DNA of 64,000 nt from a virus. A model generated the notes under the pieces. It was not told where the DNA came from and ran no database searches. It saw nothing but the letters and a program-made list of their open reading frames with translations. Shown one piece after another: positions 38,425-46,836 of the stretch; within the stretch, counting starts at the first letter, position 1, and each line of letters starts with the position of its first letter. The translations under genes and the position numbers were made by a program. Where the stretch lies: positions 22,010 to 86,009 of the IMG/VR virus record IMGVR_UViG_3300020281_000015; one strand, 5' to 3'.

Positions 38425-39679
38425 AGTTCCAATATGGCATAGGACAGATTTAAACGACTATCCAGAAACTCCCGATGGTCAAAAGTTATACAAGTATCAT
38501 TGTGGTATTAATTTAGATTATTTGAATAATACTTACAATGCTCATGGTGATCCTGGTATTAACATAGGAGTAGCAGGTATACATAAAACAAGGGTATACG
38601 AAGATATTGATTCAAATTACAAAGGAAAATATTACTATCCTTTTATATTGATGCAACCTATAGAAGGAGTACATTATGGTTCTGTGCCAGATAAACCTAT
38701 TATAGATATTGAACCAGAACATATATTAAATATAAAAACAGGTAGATGTAAAATTTTAATTGTGAATACCATGGAAGGTTGGGATCATAATTCGTTCTTT
38801 AAAATTTTAATTGATGCTATCAAGAGTAAATATTTCCTAAAATATAATGATTTTGTAATACTGTCGGGCAATATGGAAGAAACCCAATATGGTACGCCTA
38901 CTGTGTATCATAATTGGTGGGAACAGCATCTACGAGAGCACGATTTGGGAGAACTATTAGAACAAGGTGTCCTAAGCATGAATAATTGGGAAAGGCCACA
39001 CAAGTTTATTTGTTTGAATAGAAGACCTCACGCCCATAGAATAGCAATTACAACACTATTACATAATTATAAACACAAAGGTATACTTACACTTGCTAAA
39101 AAAGTTGACAACCATACAGAAGTTTTTGATAAAAATCTTAAACTTATGAATGAATACTATCCTGGATTAACAGCAAAGCCTAAAGCTATGAATCGTCTTC
39201 TTAAAGATTTACCTTTGGAATATAATGACGGAGTAGACCCAAATACAGAAAATCCAGTACATGATGATGCCCCTGATAAATTTTATATGAGTTATCTACA
39301 TGTCGTTACGGAAACATTTGGGAGAGGATCACAAACTTTTTTTAGTGAAAAAGTTTTCAAACCAATTATATACTTCCAGCCTTTTGTATTAGTGGGTGCA
39401 TATAATGATTTGCATAGGTTAAAAAGTTTAGGTTATAAAACTTTTAATGGTATAATAGACGAAAGTTATGATGATATTAAGGATGACGAGAAAAGATTAA
39501 TAGTGTTATCGAAAGAAATAGGTAGAATTGTTTCTATGTCAAATGATGAAATTAATAATTTTTATCAAAGTTGCTACGACATCATGATGCACAATTTTTT
39601 CCATTGGATATATAGGCAACAAACAATACATATTGATTTAAAAAATAATTTGTTAAGGAAGTTAAATGGATACGCCTAG
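38417..39679 (+). CDS. S/T-E-K family glycosyltransferase-like protein (copy 1)
   Basis: The last third holds FYMSYLHVVTETFGRGSQTF followed by FSEKVFKPIIYFQPFVLVGA (E311-K312) and LGYKTFNGIIDESYDDI. The same order is found in the genes at 41823 and 44429. It resembles the donor-binding motif of GT10 alpha-1,3-fucosyltransferases (FENS...YVTEK...VPVV), so a GT-B-type transferase is inferred. The N-terminal half is unique, with HKFICLNRRPHAHR as a possible second motif. It overlaps the upstream radical SAM gene by eight bases and the SGNH gene by 14. No membrane segment is present. Confidence 0.6.
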   Translation: MHKVPIWHRTDLNDYPETPDGQKLYKYHCGINLDYLNNTYNAHGDPGINIGVAGIHKTRVYEDIDSNYKGKYYYPFILMQPIEGVHYGSVPDKPIIDIEPEHILNIKTGRCKILIVNTMEGWDHNSFFKILIDAIKSKYFLKYNDFVILSGNMEETQYGTPTVYHNWWEQHLREHDLGELLEQGVLSMNNWERPHKFICLNRRPHAHRIAITTLLHNYKHKGILTLAKKVDNHTEVFDKNLKLMNEYYPGLTAKPKAMNRLLKDLPLEYNDGVDPNTENPVHDDAPDKFYMSYLHVVTETFGRGSQTFFSEKVFKPIIYFQPFVLVGAYNDLHRLKSLGYKTFNGIIDESYDDIKDDEKRLIVLSKEIGRIVSMSNDEINNFYQSCYDIMMHNFFHWIYRQQTIHIDLKNNLLRKLNGYA

Positions 39680-40394
39680 TTTATTTGCATTTGGTTGTAG
39701 TTATACATACGGACATGGTTTAGAAGACTGCTTCGAACTTTATCCCAATGGTAACAATGGTCCAGGAAAACTTCCTACAAGATTGGGTTACACAAATATA
39801 ATTGCAAAGAAAATTGGTAGGAGGGTGATTAACTGTGCATCTCCTGGCTCAAGTAATAAATTAATTATGCATACTATAAACATGATAAAACAAGAAGAAT
39901 ATTATACGGTTCATCAAGGAAAAAAACTTAAAAAATTACAAACTTATTGGAGAGAAAAAATTCCTGCTATGAATCCTGATACAGATGCTGTAATAATTCA
40001 ATGGAGTTACATAGACCGACACTGTGTTTTAGATCAATATGCAGACGTGCAATTAGATAAAGTAGAAAATTTAGGACCGTGGGTAAAAAAAGGTAGATCT
40101 CCAAAATATTATAAATTTGTTTGGTCTACTTACGATGATCAAATTAGTGTATATCATTATATAAATTATGCTGATCTTACACTAAAAAACATGGGCTTTA
40201 AAAAAGTTTTACATTTGCCTCCGCCGTTGTTAAGTTTGCATAGAAGCAAATTAGAAAAGGGTTTGGTTATGGCAGATACAGATATTACACGACACTCATG
40301 TGATAAGGCTTTAGATGGCGGCCATCCAGGTCCTCTATCACAACAAGCGTATGCTGAACATTTGTTAGAGGATTATGCTGAATATTTAAAATGA
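39666..40394 (+). CDS. SGNH-hydrolase-like protein with G-C-S block I (copy 1)
   Basis: Block I is FAFGCSYTYGHG with candidate nucleophile Ser12; Asp of the usual GDS is replaced by Cys. CASPGSSNKL fits block II (Gly) and DGGHPGPLSQQAYAEHL fits block V with the catalytic Asp/His pair. SGNH enzymes cleave or transfer O-acyl groups, often acetyl on glycans. It has no signal peptide, so a cytoplasmic substrate such as a lipid-linked sugar is more likely. It overlaps both neighbours and is one of three such proteins in 7 kb. Confidence 0.75.
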   Translation: MDTPSLFAFGCSYTYGHGLEDCFELYPNGNNGPGKLPTRLGYTNIIAKKIGRRVINCASPGSSNKLIMHTINMIKQEEYYTVHQGKKLKKLQTYWREKIPAMNPDTDAVIIQWSYIDRHCVLDQYADVQLDKVENLGPWVKKGRSPKYYKFVWSTYDDQISVYHYINYADLTLKNMGFKKVLHLPPPLLSLHRSKLEKGLVMADTDITRHSCDKALDGGHPGPLSQQAYAEHLLEDYAEYLK

Positions 40395-41845
40395 AAAAGA
40401 TAACTGAAATAGATCCGCAAACTGCCGCACAGCAAGTATTGCCCATGTTGGATGAAATATCTCCTAGCATGTGCATGGCTAAATGGTTGTGGTCAAGTAT
40501 CCATTTGACTAATGGTCTTACTAATAGTTGTTTTTTACCTCCGCTACACAAAATTGATCCAAAAGCAGTAGAAAATAATCCAAGAGCTTTACACAATACA
40601 CCAGAGAAAAAAGCACAACGTAAAATGATGCTCAAAGGAGAACAACCAGAAGGATGTAATAGTTGTTGGAAAGTAGAAGCTCAAGGTAAACAACTTAGTG
40701 ATCGTGCTTATCGCAGTTCAGAGCCCTGGGCACAACAAGGATGGGAAGAAGTTATTGCTACTGGTTCCGAAGGGGACATTGATCCAACATATTTAGAAGT
40801 AAATTTTAATCATGCTTGCAATCTTGCATGTAGTTACTGTAGTCCTCATTTGAGTAGTAAGTGGGCAGAAGATATTGAGCAAAATGGTCCATATCCTACT
40901 AAAGTTCCACACAATAGTATTGAATATTTTAAGAGCATAGGACATTATCCTATTCCAAACAGAGAACACAATCCTTATGTGGAAGCTTTTTGGAAATGGT
41001 GGCCTGAGTTATATCCTAAATTAAAACATTTTAGGATGACCGGAGGTGAGCCTTTAATGGATAAAAATACATTTCGTGTATTAGATTATGTCTTAGATCA
41101 TCCACGAGATGATCTTAATATTAGCATCACCTCAAATGCAAGTGTTCCAAAAAAAAATTGGGATAGGTTTGTAGATACAGTAAGTTTCATAGATGAATAT
41201 AAAAAATTAGAAAGCTTTAGGCTGTATGTAAGTGTAGACGGATGGGGAGAACAAGCCGAATATATGCGTGACGGTTTAGATTTTGAGCTTCTATGGAATA
41301 ATGTAAACAATTATTTAACTAGAACCAAAGACGGCCTAGTAACTTTTATTGTTACATTAAATATGTTGAGTATGCCAAGTGTTAAAAAACTAATGCAAGG
41401 TATTCTTGAATTACAACGTATACATAATGTAAAAAAAACAAGGCGTGATGATAATGGAAAGTTGACATACTATGGCAACCATAGAGTATTTGTGGACACA
41501 CCAGCTTTACATTATCCTGCTTGGCAAAGTTTAAAAGTATTGCCAGAGGAATTTTGGCATTACGGGGATGAGTGTTTAGAATTTATGAAAGCTAATACTG
41601 ATAAACAACGTGAAAGTCGCTGGGTTGGATTCAAACCACATCAAATTAAGCGTTTTGAAAGAAGTTTAGATTTTATGAAGCAAGGATTTCCTACAGAACA
41701 AGACAAAATAAATGCACAGGAGAATTTTGTTAGATTTTTTGAAGAATACGATAAAAGAAGAAATTTAAATTTTCATAAAACATTTGTTGAATTTAGTCCT
41801 TATGTAAAAAGATGGAAGAAAAATGCGATACTCACATCATCATAA
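40391..41845 (+). CDS. Radical SAM protein with N-terminal twitch-like Cys region (copy 2)
   Basis: C143-x3-C147-x2-C150 lies in FNHACNLACSYCSPHLSSKW, and RMTGGEPLMDK follows. The N-terminus has SMCMAKWLWSSIHLTNGLTN, then SCFLPPLHKI and PEGCNSCWKVEAQG, aligning with copy 1 at the same spacing. The middle LYVSVDGWGEQAEYMRDGLD and the C-terminal EYDKRRNLNFHKTF are shared across copies. The second ORF of the repeated set radical SAM, S/T-E-K, SGNH starts here. The gene overlaps the next by 23 bases. Confidence 0.88.
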   Translation: MKKITEIDPQTAAQQVLPMLDEISPSMCMAKWLWSSIHLTNGLTNSCFLPPLHKIDPKAVENNPRALHNTPEKKAQRKMMLKGEQPEGCNSCWKVEAQGKQLSDRAYRSSEPWAQQGWEEVIATGSEGDIDPTYLEVNFNHACNLACSYCSPHLSSKWAEDIEQNGPYPTKVPHNSIEYFKSIGHYPIPNREHNPYVEAFWKWWPELYPKLKHFRMTGGEPLMDKNTFRVLDYVLDHPRDDLNISITSNASVPKKNWDRFVDTVSFIDEYKKLESFRLYVSVDGWGEQAEYMRDGLDFELLWNNVNNYLTRTKDGLVTFIVTLNMLSMPSVKKLMQGILELQRIHNVKKTRRDDNGKLTYYGNHRVFVDTPALHYPAWQSLKVLPEEFWHYGDECLEFMKANTDKQRESRWVGFKPHQIKRFERSLDFMKQGFPTEQDKINAQENFVRFFEEYDKRRNLNFHKTFVEFSPYVKRWKKNAILTSS

Positions 41846-43118
41846 TCTATTAGAAGAACATGACTTGCTTAATCCGAACAATACAGGACTGTATAGCAAC
41901 TACCCTCTAGGACCTGCTTGGTTCCCTTTACGAGAAAAAACAAAGCAACAAGAAGGTTGGGACAGCATGTTTATTGATTTAGGTAAAACTTTTTTCAAAG
42001 GTGTAAATAATCCTTATGCTGTATATATGGGTGTGGGAAAAATAGGTTATCTAGAATTACCAAGCACAATACTTGATGTAAAACCTAGGAATAGAATTAG
42101 GAAAAAAGGATTAAAAATTTATTTGCTAGAACCTCTAAGTACTTACAATATCCATGAAACTAATCCTCAGCACATTTATGCAAATTATGAATTAGACGAT
42201 ATTGCAGATATTAGAGCTAGGGAGTTAGATAGTATTTCTATATTTGCAGAACGTAATGAACTTCCAGATGTAACAGTTTATGCTCCTGATTATAGAATAA
42301 ATGAATTTTTTGGAATGACATATCCTAACCTAAATTTATATTGTTCACCTGTTGGTTGGATATATCCTGCAACTATGAAAATAGATATAGACATTCCAGA
42401 AAAAACTAGTATACGTGCAAAATTTTGGTGCGGTAATTGGAAGTATGGCGCTCATAGGCATTTAATTGCATCATACCTTGCTGGAAGATTTGATTCTAAT
42501 GAAATAAATTTAAGTTGGATATACAGTTCTAGTCCATCTATGCTAAAAAATAATTTATGGTTTAATTTAAAAAAATTAAAAAAATGGGAAAATCCTATTT
42601 TAAATGGTGCTCAAAAATTAGATTTACTTGCTCCTCAAACAATGGGCGTAAAAATGAAACGTGCATTAGATATTACAGAACAAGCACCGGACTTACACAC
42701 GAATACAAATCCTAAAAGCTACTATGACGAAAGTTTTTGTGCTATTGTTAATGAAACAAGGTTTGCTCAAGCTACAGGATTGCTTACAGAAAAAATAATG
42801 ATGCCTATGCTTAACTGTAAACCGTTTATTATGGTTGGCCCTCCAGGGAATTTAGAATATATGAAAAGATGGGGATTTGAAACATTTAGTGATTATTGGG
42901 ACGAAAGCTATGATAAAGAAGAACAGCATGATAAACGTCTCGCAAAAATTTTAGGATTAATAGACTGGATAGGTTCTAAGAGTATAGAAGAATTACAAGA
43001 CTTGTATGAAAGAATGTTACCAACTTTAATGTTTAATCAAGTTAGAATTTTAGACTTACAAGAACAGTTATTAGCAGAACCTATTACAAAAAACATTTTA
43101 TTCAAGAGGCTCGGATGA
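41823..43118 (+). CDS. S/T-E-K family glycosyltransferase-like protein (copy 2)
   Basis: CAIVNETRFAQATGLLTEKI with E323-K324 is followed by LNCKPFIMVGPPGNLEYMKR and WGFETFSDYWDESYDKEEQH. This is the same motif order as the 38417 and 44429 genes, and like the GT10 fucosyltransferase donor site. The N-terminal ~270 residues differ and hold KFWCGNWKYGAHRHLIASYL, perhaps equivalent to the LNRRPHAHR segment of copy 1. An acyltransferase gene of PglD type overlaps its end by ATGA, so sugar transfer and N- or O-acylation may be paired here. Confidence 0.58.
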   Translation: MRYSHHHNLLEEHDLLNPNNTGLYSNYPLGPAWFPLREKTKQQEGWDSMFIDLGKTFFKGVNNPYAVYMGVGKIGYLELPSTILDVKPRNRIRKKGLKIYLLEPLSTYNIHETNPQHIYANYELDDIADIRARELDSISIFAERNELPDVTVYAPDYRINEFFGMTYPNLNLYCSPVGWIYPATMKIDIDIPEKTSIRAKFWCGNWKYGAHRHLIASYLAGRFDSNEINLSWIYSSSPSMLKNNLWFNLKKLKKWENPILNGAQKLDLLAPQTMGVKMKRALDITEQAPDLHTNTNPKSYYDESFCAIVNETRFAQATGLLTEKIMMPMLNCKPFIMVGPPGNLEYMKRWGFETFSDYWDESYDKEEQHDKRLAKILGLIDWIGSKSIEELQDLYERMLPTLMFNQVRILDLQEQLLAEPITKNILFKRLG

Positions 43119-43711
43119 TAATAAAAAATGACAAGCCATTAAAAATTATTGGGTATGCTGAAAGCACACTTACACAGGAAAGTTTGTTTTATGGAAAAAG
43201 TTTTGTTATAGAAGATACTAGTCTTATGACTCCGCAAGAATTCAAAGTATTGAAAAACAAAGATGATTTTCAATATTTTATAGGATTTGCTTTAGACTTA
43301 AAAGAAAGGGAACAAACTATTGATCTTTTAGATGAATACGATAGTGATTGTGTTACATATGTTCATGATAGTGCTATAGTGTTTGACGGAGCAACTATAG
43401 GTAAAGGTTCTTGTGTTGCAAATTTTAGTTCATTAATGGCAGGAGCAACTGTAGGTAATCATTGTTTTATAGAAACTTACTGTTTAGTAAGCCACCAAAC
43501 TACAATAGGAAATAATTGTATGTTACACAGCGGTACAATGATAGCAGGAAAAACAAAAATAGGAAAAAATTGTATGTTTAATTTCAAAAGTGCCGCAATT
43601 AACAATATAGAAATATGCGATAATGTTACTCTTGGAGCTTTTAGTAGTGCAACTAAAAGTATTACAAAAGAAGGAATCTATGTAGGCACTCCTGCAAGAC
43701 TTTTAAGATGA
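43115..43711 (+). CDS. PglD/NeuD-like sugar acyltransferase (left-handed beta-helix)
   Basis: Residues ~85-190 form hexapeptide repeats of a left-handed beta-helix: GATIGKGSCVANFSSLMAGA, TVGNHCFIETYCLVSHQTTI and KIGKNCMFNFKSAAINNIEI. SHQTTIG supplies the catalytic His seen in PglD-type enzymes. The C-terminus VGTPARLLR is the common end of this family. The N-terminal part is shorter and less like the usual Rossmann start. It would acetylate an amino or hydroxyl group of a UDP-sugar; the DegT-like and UDP-sugar dehydrogenase genes downstream fit this. It overlaps both neighbours by four bases. Confidence 0.85.
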   Translation: MIIKNDKPLKIIGYAESTLTQESLFYGKSFVIEDTSLMTPQEFKVLKNKDDFQYFIGFALDLKEREQTIDLLDEYDSDCVTYVHDSAIVFDGATIGKGSCVANFSSLMAGATVGNHCFIETYCLVSHQTTIGNNCMLHSGTMIAGKTKIGKNCMFNFKSAAINNIEICDNVTLGAFSSATKSITKEGIYVGTPARLLR

Positions 43712-44442
43712 AAATCCATAAAAAGAAAAAATTACTAATTACAAGTGGTTGTAGTTTTAGCGAAACTTCAAATCAAATGCAATCGTGGCCTATTCAATTA
43801 AATAGACACTTTCAGAATTTTGGATTAATATCAAAAGGAATGAGTAGCCAAGGCAACGGATTGATTGCAAGAAGTATAATTTATGAAGTAAGTAAAGCTC
43901 TTGAAGATACTCTTCCTCAGAATATTATTGTAGGTATAGGATGGTCGGGTGCTGATAGGCACGAAGTTTGGGTAGATAATCCAACATGCCAACAATATAA
44001 TAATACAGATGGTTGGATACAAAATCCTACTGGGTTTATTGATGGCACTAAAAGTTGGGAAATATTTAATCATCATTGGACCACAACAAAATCAAAAATT
44101 TTTTATAAAAATTTTTATACTGAGGTAGGAAAATTAATTGATACTATTGAGAATGTTTTAAGGGTACAATGGTTTTTAGAAAAACATAATATTAAATACT
44201 TTATGACTAGAATGTGTGATTGGCAAGATAGCCTTGCTGAACATCATGCTGAAATAGGATATTTAGTAAAGCTTATTGATAAAACTAAATTTTTACCAGT
44301 AATGGGTATGTATGAATGGGCCAGGGACGAATCAGGACTTCCTTTAGGCCCAGACGATTACCATCCAACAGTAGCACAACATATAATGTTCACTCAAGAA
44401 ATTATATTGCCATTTTTGAAAAAGACGTATGATTTATCTTAA
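43708..44442 (+). CDS. SGNH-hydrolase-like protein with G-C-S block I (copy 2)
   Basis: Block I is LITSGCSFSETSNQMQSWP with Ser16 as candidate nucleophile and Cys in place of the usual Asp. MSSQGNGLIARSI fits the Gly/Asn blocks and DDYHPTVAQHIMFTQEI fits the Asp/His block. VGIGWSGADRHEVWVDN is shared in position with the other copies. No signal peptide is visible. It overlaps the acyltransferase gene by ATGA and the next S/T-E-K gene by 14 bases. Confidence 0.72.
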   Translation: MKIHKKKKLLITSGCSFSETSNQMQSWPIQLNRHFQNFGLISKGMSSQGNGLIARSIIYEVSKALEDTLPQNIIVGIGWSGADRHEVWVDNPTCQQYNNTDGWIQNPTGFIDGTKSWEIFNHHWTTTKSKIFYKNFYTEVGKLIDTIENVLRVQWFLEKHNIKYFMTRMCDWQDSLAEHHAEIGYLVKLIDKTKFLPVMGMYEWARDESGLPLGPDDYHPTVAQHIMFTQEIILPFLKKTYDLS

Positions 44443-45400
44443 CATATGGAATGACATACACCCTATAGTGTCAAAACATGGTAATGATTACATGCTTAAT
44501 AAATTAATTGATTTAAATAAATCTGATGACATAGGAGTAATGTGTGCAGAAGAAGCAAGTATGCACGATATTCGCCCATTCCTACTTACTGATACTATGT
44601 CTAAGTTTAACAGATTATATATGGTTCAAGGAGGCTATGATAAAAATTATTATAGTTTTTTAGATAGTTTTAAAAATCTTAAATTTGAAATTTGGCCATA
44701 TTACTTTTTATATGAAAGTGTATACCATAATAATTCTGCGAACAACAAGCAACAAATAGACAGATTATTTTTGTGTATGAATTACAAGCCTAGAATACAT
44801 AGGAAAAAATTATTAGATAGATTGGCTAAATTTAATTTACTAGATTATAATTATTACACTTGGCATCAACCTAAAGAAAGTAAATTTTACAAACCAGATT
44901 TATTTGACGAAGATCAATACGAGTGGAAATATTGGAAACCTAAGCAAGTATACTTAGAAGGACAAACCTGGGATCAATATGCGCCACCAATACAAATGTC
45001 TAAGTGTGTAATTAATTTAGTAACTGAATCTTTTTTACATTGCCCTTTTATAACTGAAAAAACATGGAATTCTATTATATCAAAAAAACCTTTTATAATT
45101 TTAGGAAATGTAGGTATACACAGACATTTAGAAACACTAGGATTTAAATTACCAACTCAAATAAATTATTCATTTGATAGTGTTGCTGATAACGATTTGC
45201 GTATAACAATGATTGTAGATGAAATAAACAGACTATCAAAAAAGAATCTACAAGAATTAAGTGAAAGTATGCAAGATGTAGTAGAACACAACTACATGAA
45301 AGCAATAGATATCGTTAAAACAGAAAAACAGTCTAAGCACGTATATATACATTACAAAAAAATAATAGATAGAGCAAAGGATAAAGCTAATGGGATTTGA
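44429..45400 (+). CDS. S/T-E-K family glycosyltransferase-like protein (copy 3, short)
   Basis: CVINLVTESFLHCPFITEKT (E210-K211) followed by ISKKPFIILGNVGIHRHLET and LGFKLPTQINYSFDSVAD matches the motif order of copies 1 and 2. At 323 residues it is about 100 shorter, lacking part of the N-terminal half. RLFLCMNYKPRIHRKKLLDR corresponds to the LNRRPHAHR segment of copy 1, which supports a shared fold. It overlaps the compact DegT gene by 11 bases. Confidence 0.58.
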   Translation: MIYLNIWNDIHPIVSKHGNDYMLNKLIDLNKSDDIGVMCAEEASMHDIRPFLLTDTMSKFNRLYMVQGGYDKNYYSFLDSFKNLKFEIWPYYFLYESVYHNNSANNKQQIDRLFLCMNYKPRIHRKKLLDRLAKFNLLDYNYYTWHQPKESKFYKPDLFDEDQYEWKYWKPKQVYLEGQTWDQYAPPIQMSKCVINLVTESFLHCPFITEKTWNSIISKKPFIILGNVGIHRHLETLGFKLPTQINYSFDSVADNDLRITMIVDEINRLSKKNLQELSESMQDVVEHNYMKAIDIVKTEKQSKHVYIHYKKIIDRAKDKANGI

Positions 45401-45989
45401 AATAGTGCAAAGATTTGAGCAAGATATTGCACAATTTTATGGTGCTCCTTATGCAGTAGCAACAGATTCTTGCACACATGCTATTGAATTATGTTTACGC
45501 ATTGAACCATTAGCGGCTATGGTATGTCCTACCCATACTTACATTAGCGTACCTATGACTTTGCAAAAATTAAAATTGCCTTGGAGTTGGATAGATCAAC
45601 CCTGGGAAGATTATTATTTTTTAGGTAATACAAGAATTATAGATGCCGCTGTGTATTGGCAAAAAGATAGTTATATATCTGATTCATTGATGTGTTTAAG
45701 TTTCCAATTTCAAAAACACCTAAGTCTAGGGAGAGGCGGAGCAATACTATGTGATGATAAATTCACTTATGATGTTCTAAAACGTATGACTTATGATGGT
45801 CGTGATCCACATATTCCCTGGAAAGAACAAGATATTGAACACATAGGCTATCATTACTATATGACACCCGAAACTGCCCAACTAGGCTTAGATAGTCTTC
45901 CTGATGCAGAAATACGTAAGCCAAAAAAATGGACATCTGCAGATTATCCTGATCTCAGGAACATGACTGTTTTTCAAAATCTTAGATAA
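45390..45989 (+). CDS. Compact DegT/DnrJ/EryC1-like aminotransferase-fold protein
   Basis: FYGAPYAVATDSCTHAIELC matches the start of the PLP-dependent sugar aminotransferase family, and CPTHTYISVPMTLQKLKL follows. SFQFQKHLSLGRGGAILCDD contains the Lys that binds PLP, and YHYYMTPETAQLGLDSL matches the NyRm-elqAAlgl region. The protein is 199 residues, against about 370-400 in the family, and stops soon after that region, so the C-terminal small domain is missing. It may be a reduced enzyme, a partner of a host protein, or a decayed gene. The frame itself is clean. Confidence 0.72.
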   Translation: MGFEIVQRFEQDIAQFYGAPYAVATDSCTHAIELCLRIEPLAAMVCPTHTYISVPMTLQKLKLPWSWIDQPWEDYYFLGNTRIIDAAVYWQKDSYISDSLMCLSFQFQKHLSLGRGGAILCDDKFTYDVLKRMTYDGRDPHIPWKEQDIEHIGYHYYMTPETAQLGLDSLPDAEIRKPKKWTSADYPDLRNMTVFQNLR

Positions 45990-46023
45990 TTATATATGTA
46001 CTTAATAATTGAAGGAGATATGT

Positions 46024-46836
46024 GTGAAGTATGACAGGATATTTGCTTTCGGATGTAGTTATACAAGGTTTCCGTGGCCTACATGGGCAGATATAATTGC
46101 ATATGATTTAGACATACCTTTCGAAAATTGGGCTAATGCAGGTCACGGCAATGTTTCTATTGCTCATCATATGTTAGAGTGTAACTTGCTAAAAAAGTTT
46201 ACACCTAAAGATTTAATTCTTGTATGTTGGTCTACTTGGAATAGAGAAGATAGATTAATGCACGACGGTTGGCATGCAGGAGGGAATATTTTAAACAATA
46301 ATTTTTATGGAAGTAAATGGCTTAAAAAATATTGGTCAGAGTATAATGACACAGCAAAAAATTGTTATGCAATTATTAGTGCAAACAAGATGCATAATAT
46401 ATCACATCAAAGTCATATAGCAGACTATGCAAATACTCCGTTAGATCAAGGCCCTGCATTGTCTTACAGTTTTAATACACCAAGATACATGGAATACGGA
46501 TTAGATGTATTAGAAAAAGAGTTGCCTCAAAAAATTCTTTTTGATAATTTTAATAATAGTAAATTTGAAGGACAACTTACCGATCAGCATCCGGATATAA
46601 AAAGTCATTTAAATCATGCGTATTTGGTTTTAGATATGCTAGGAATAAACATGAAAGAAACAACTAAAAAAGGTTACACAAAATTACATAATGATGTTGT
46701 AAATAGTCTTAGAATGAAATATGGAGGCACCCGTTTATCAGATTGGGCAAGGATAAAGGAATTTATGGTATCTTATAATTGGGGACATTTTATGAAAAGC
46801 AGAGATATTAATAGAAAGGTTGGTGAAGCACAATGA
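46024..46836 (+). CDS. SGNH-hydrolase-like protein with G-C-S block I (copy 3)
   Basis: I place the start at GTG 46024, five bases behind AGGAGA (46013-46018), instead of the in-frame TTG at 46009, because a ribosome-binding site directly precedes it and block I then sits as in copy 1. IFAFGCSYTRFPWPTWADII carries Ser12 with Cys before it. NAGHGNVSIAHHM is block II-like, LVCWSTWNRED corresponds to the Trp-rich strand of the other copies, and LTDQHPDIKSHL fits the Asp/His block. It is longer, with a helical C-terminal extension. A 34-base gap, rare in this cluster, precedes it. Confidence 0.72.
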   Translation: MKYDRIFAFGCSYTRFPWPTWADIIAYDLDIPFENWANAGHGNVSIAHHMLECNLLKKFTPKDLILVCWSTWNREDRLMHDGWHAGGNILNNNFYGSKWLKKYWSEYNDTAKNCYAIISANKMHNISHQSHIADYANTPLDQGPALSYSFNTPRYMEYGLDVLEKELPQKILFDNFNNSKFEGQLTDQHPDIKSHLNHAYLVLDMLGINMKETTKKGYTKLHNDVVNSLRMKYGGTRLSDWARIKEFMVSYNWGHFMKSRDINRKVGEAQ

